From Bolinopsis microptera (taxonomy: Eukaryota > Ctenophora > Tentaculata > Lobata > Bolinopsidae): a DNA stretch of 64,000 nucleotides. The notes under the pieces are model-generated. The model did not search any database, was not told the DNA's origin, and worked only from the letters and a program-made list of their open reading frames with translations. The translations under genes were made by a program, and so were the position numbers. Each line of letters begins with the position of its first letter. The first letter of the stretch is position 1. The stretch spans positions 13,483,453-13,547,452 of the forward strand of contig NC_087084.1 in the NCBI RefSeq assembly GCF_026151205.1. Reading direction: 5' to 3'. Shown piece by piece: positions 63,871-64,000 of the stretch.

Positions 63871-64000
63871 CCAAAATTTAAAACTCCTTTTATTCAATGA
63901 AACCATAAGTCTAAAGTATTCACAAGCTATTTATTATACAATAACACCCCAGATGGAGTGTTTTTACAGCCGAATGAAGGTTATAAATCATGAAATCAGG

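Noticed and set aside
62600-64000. Start of the second transmembrane domain of the ABC transporter
   Set aside because: No conserved ABCB TMD2 segment with splice borders could be read; it must lie past the window.

Overview
The window is nuclear DNA from an AT-rich, intron-containing animal genome. Introns have GT-AG borders, and the sequence holds LINE retrotransposons of several clades, foldback DNA transposons, mini-satellites and TTAGGG-like telomeric motifs. The mix (granulin array, P-glycoprotein gene, L2/CR1-type and restriction-like-endonuclease LINEs, a THAP/P2X7-tail-like ORF inside a TTAA-flanked transposon) suggests an early-branching marine metazoan. Cnidarian is my best guess, but the sequence does not settle it. 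There are three host genes; nearly everything else is repeats.

0.9-12.7 kb, minus strand: two tandem granulin genes. The upstream one (12686 to 10106) has three exons and encodes a predicted 107-residue secreted protein with one granulin-like module. The downstream one (9025 to 893 or beyond) starts with homologous exons, continues in a 1.5-kb exon with several diverged modules, and ends in at least 11 near-identical exons (eight of exactly 210 nt, all phase 1-1). It encodes at least 1449 residues and about 18 modules. Exon and intron identity shows very recent duplication or conversion.

12.7-29 kb: gene-free and repeat-rich. It holds several foldback/MITE elements (one hAT-like with an 8-bp target duplication, one TTAA-flanked), tRNA-like sequences, a 281-bp inverted pair 6 kb apart, and an APE-type LINE (23.9-27.3 kb) with one frameshift between endonuclease and reverse transcriptase (RT).

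29-46.2 kb: a retrotransposon cluster. In order: an ORF1-only insertion with a 20-bp target duplication; an L2/CR1-like LINE with an intact 950-codon ORF2; a minus-strand LINE with a C-terminal restriction-like endonuclease and FMDD-type RT, between exact 406-bp direct repeats; and a third, decayed LINE whose RT is split by a 1961-bp DNA element with TATGAG target duplications.

47.4-49.9 kb: a 2.5-kb TA-flanked inverted-repeat element ending 117 bp before the start codon of the next gene.

50.0-64 kb, plus strand: the first 14 coding exons of an ABCB (P-glycoprotein type) transporter, covering TMD1, NBD1 and the start of the linker; the second half lies outside the window. Its introns hold a 1.15-kb 10-bp minisatellite, hairpins, a TTAA-flanked foldback element and two nested TTAA-flanked DNA transposons, the outer one carrying the THAP/P2X7-tail-like ORF. 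Removing the outer transposon shrinks a 3.66-kb intron to under 200 bp.
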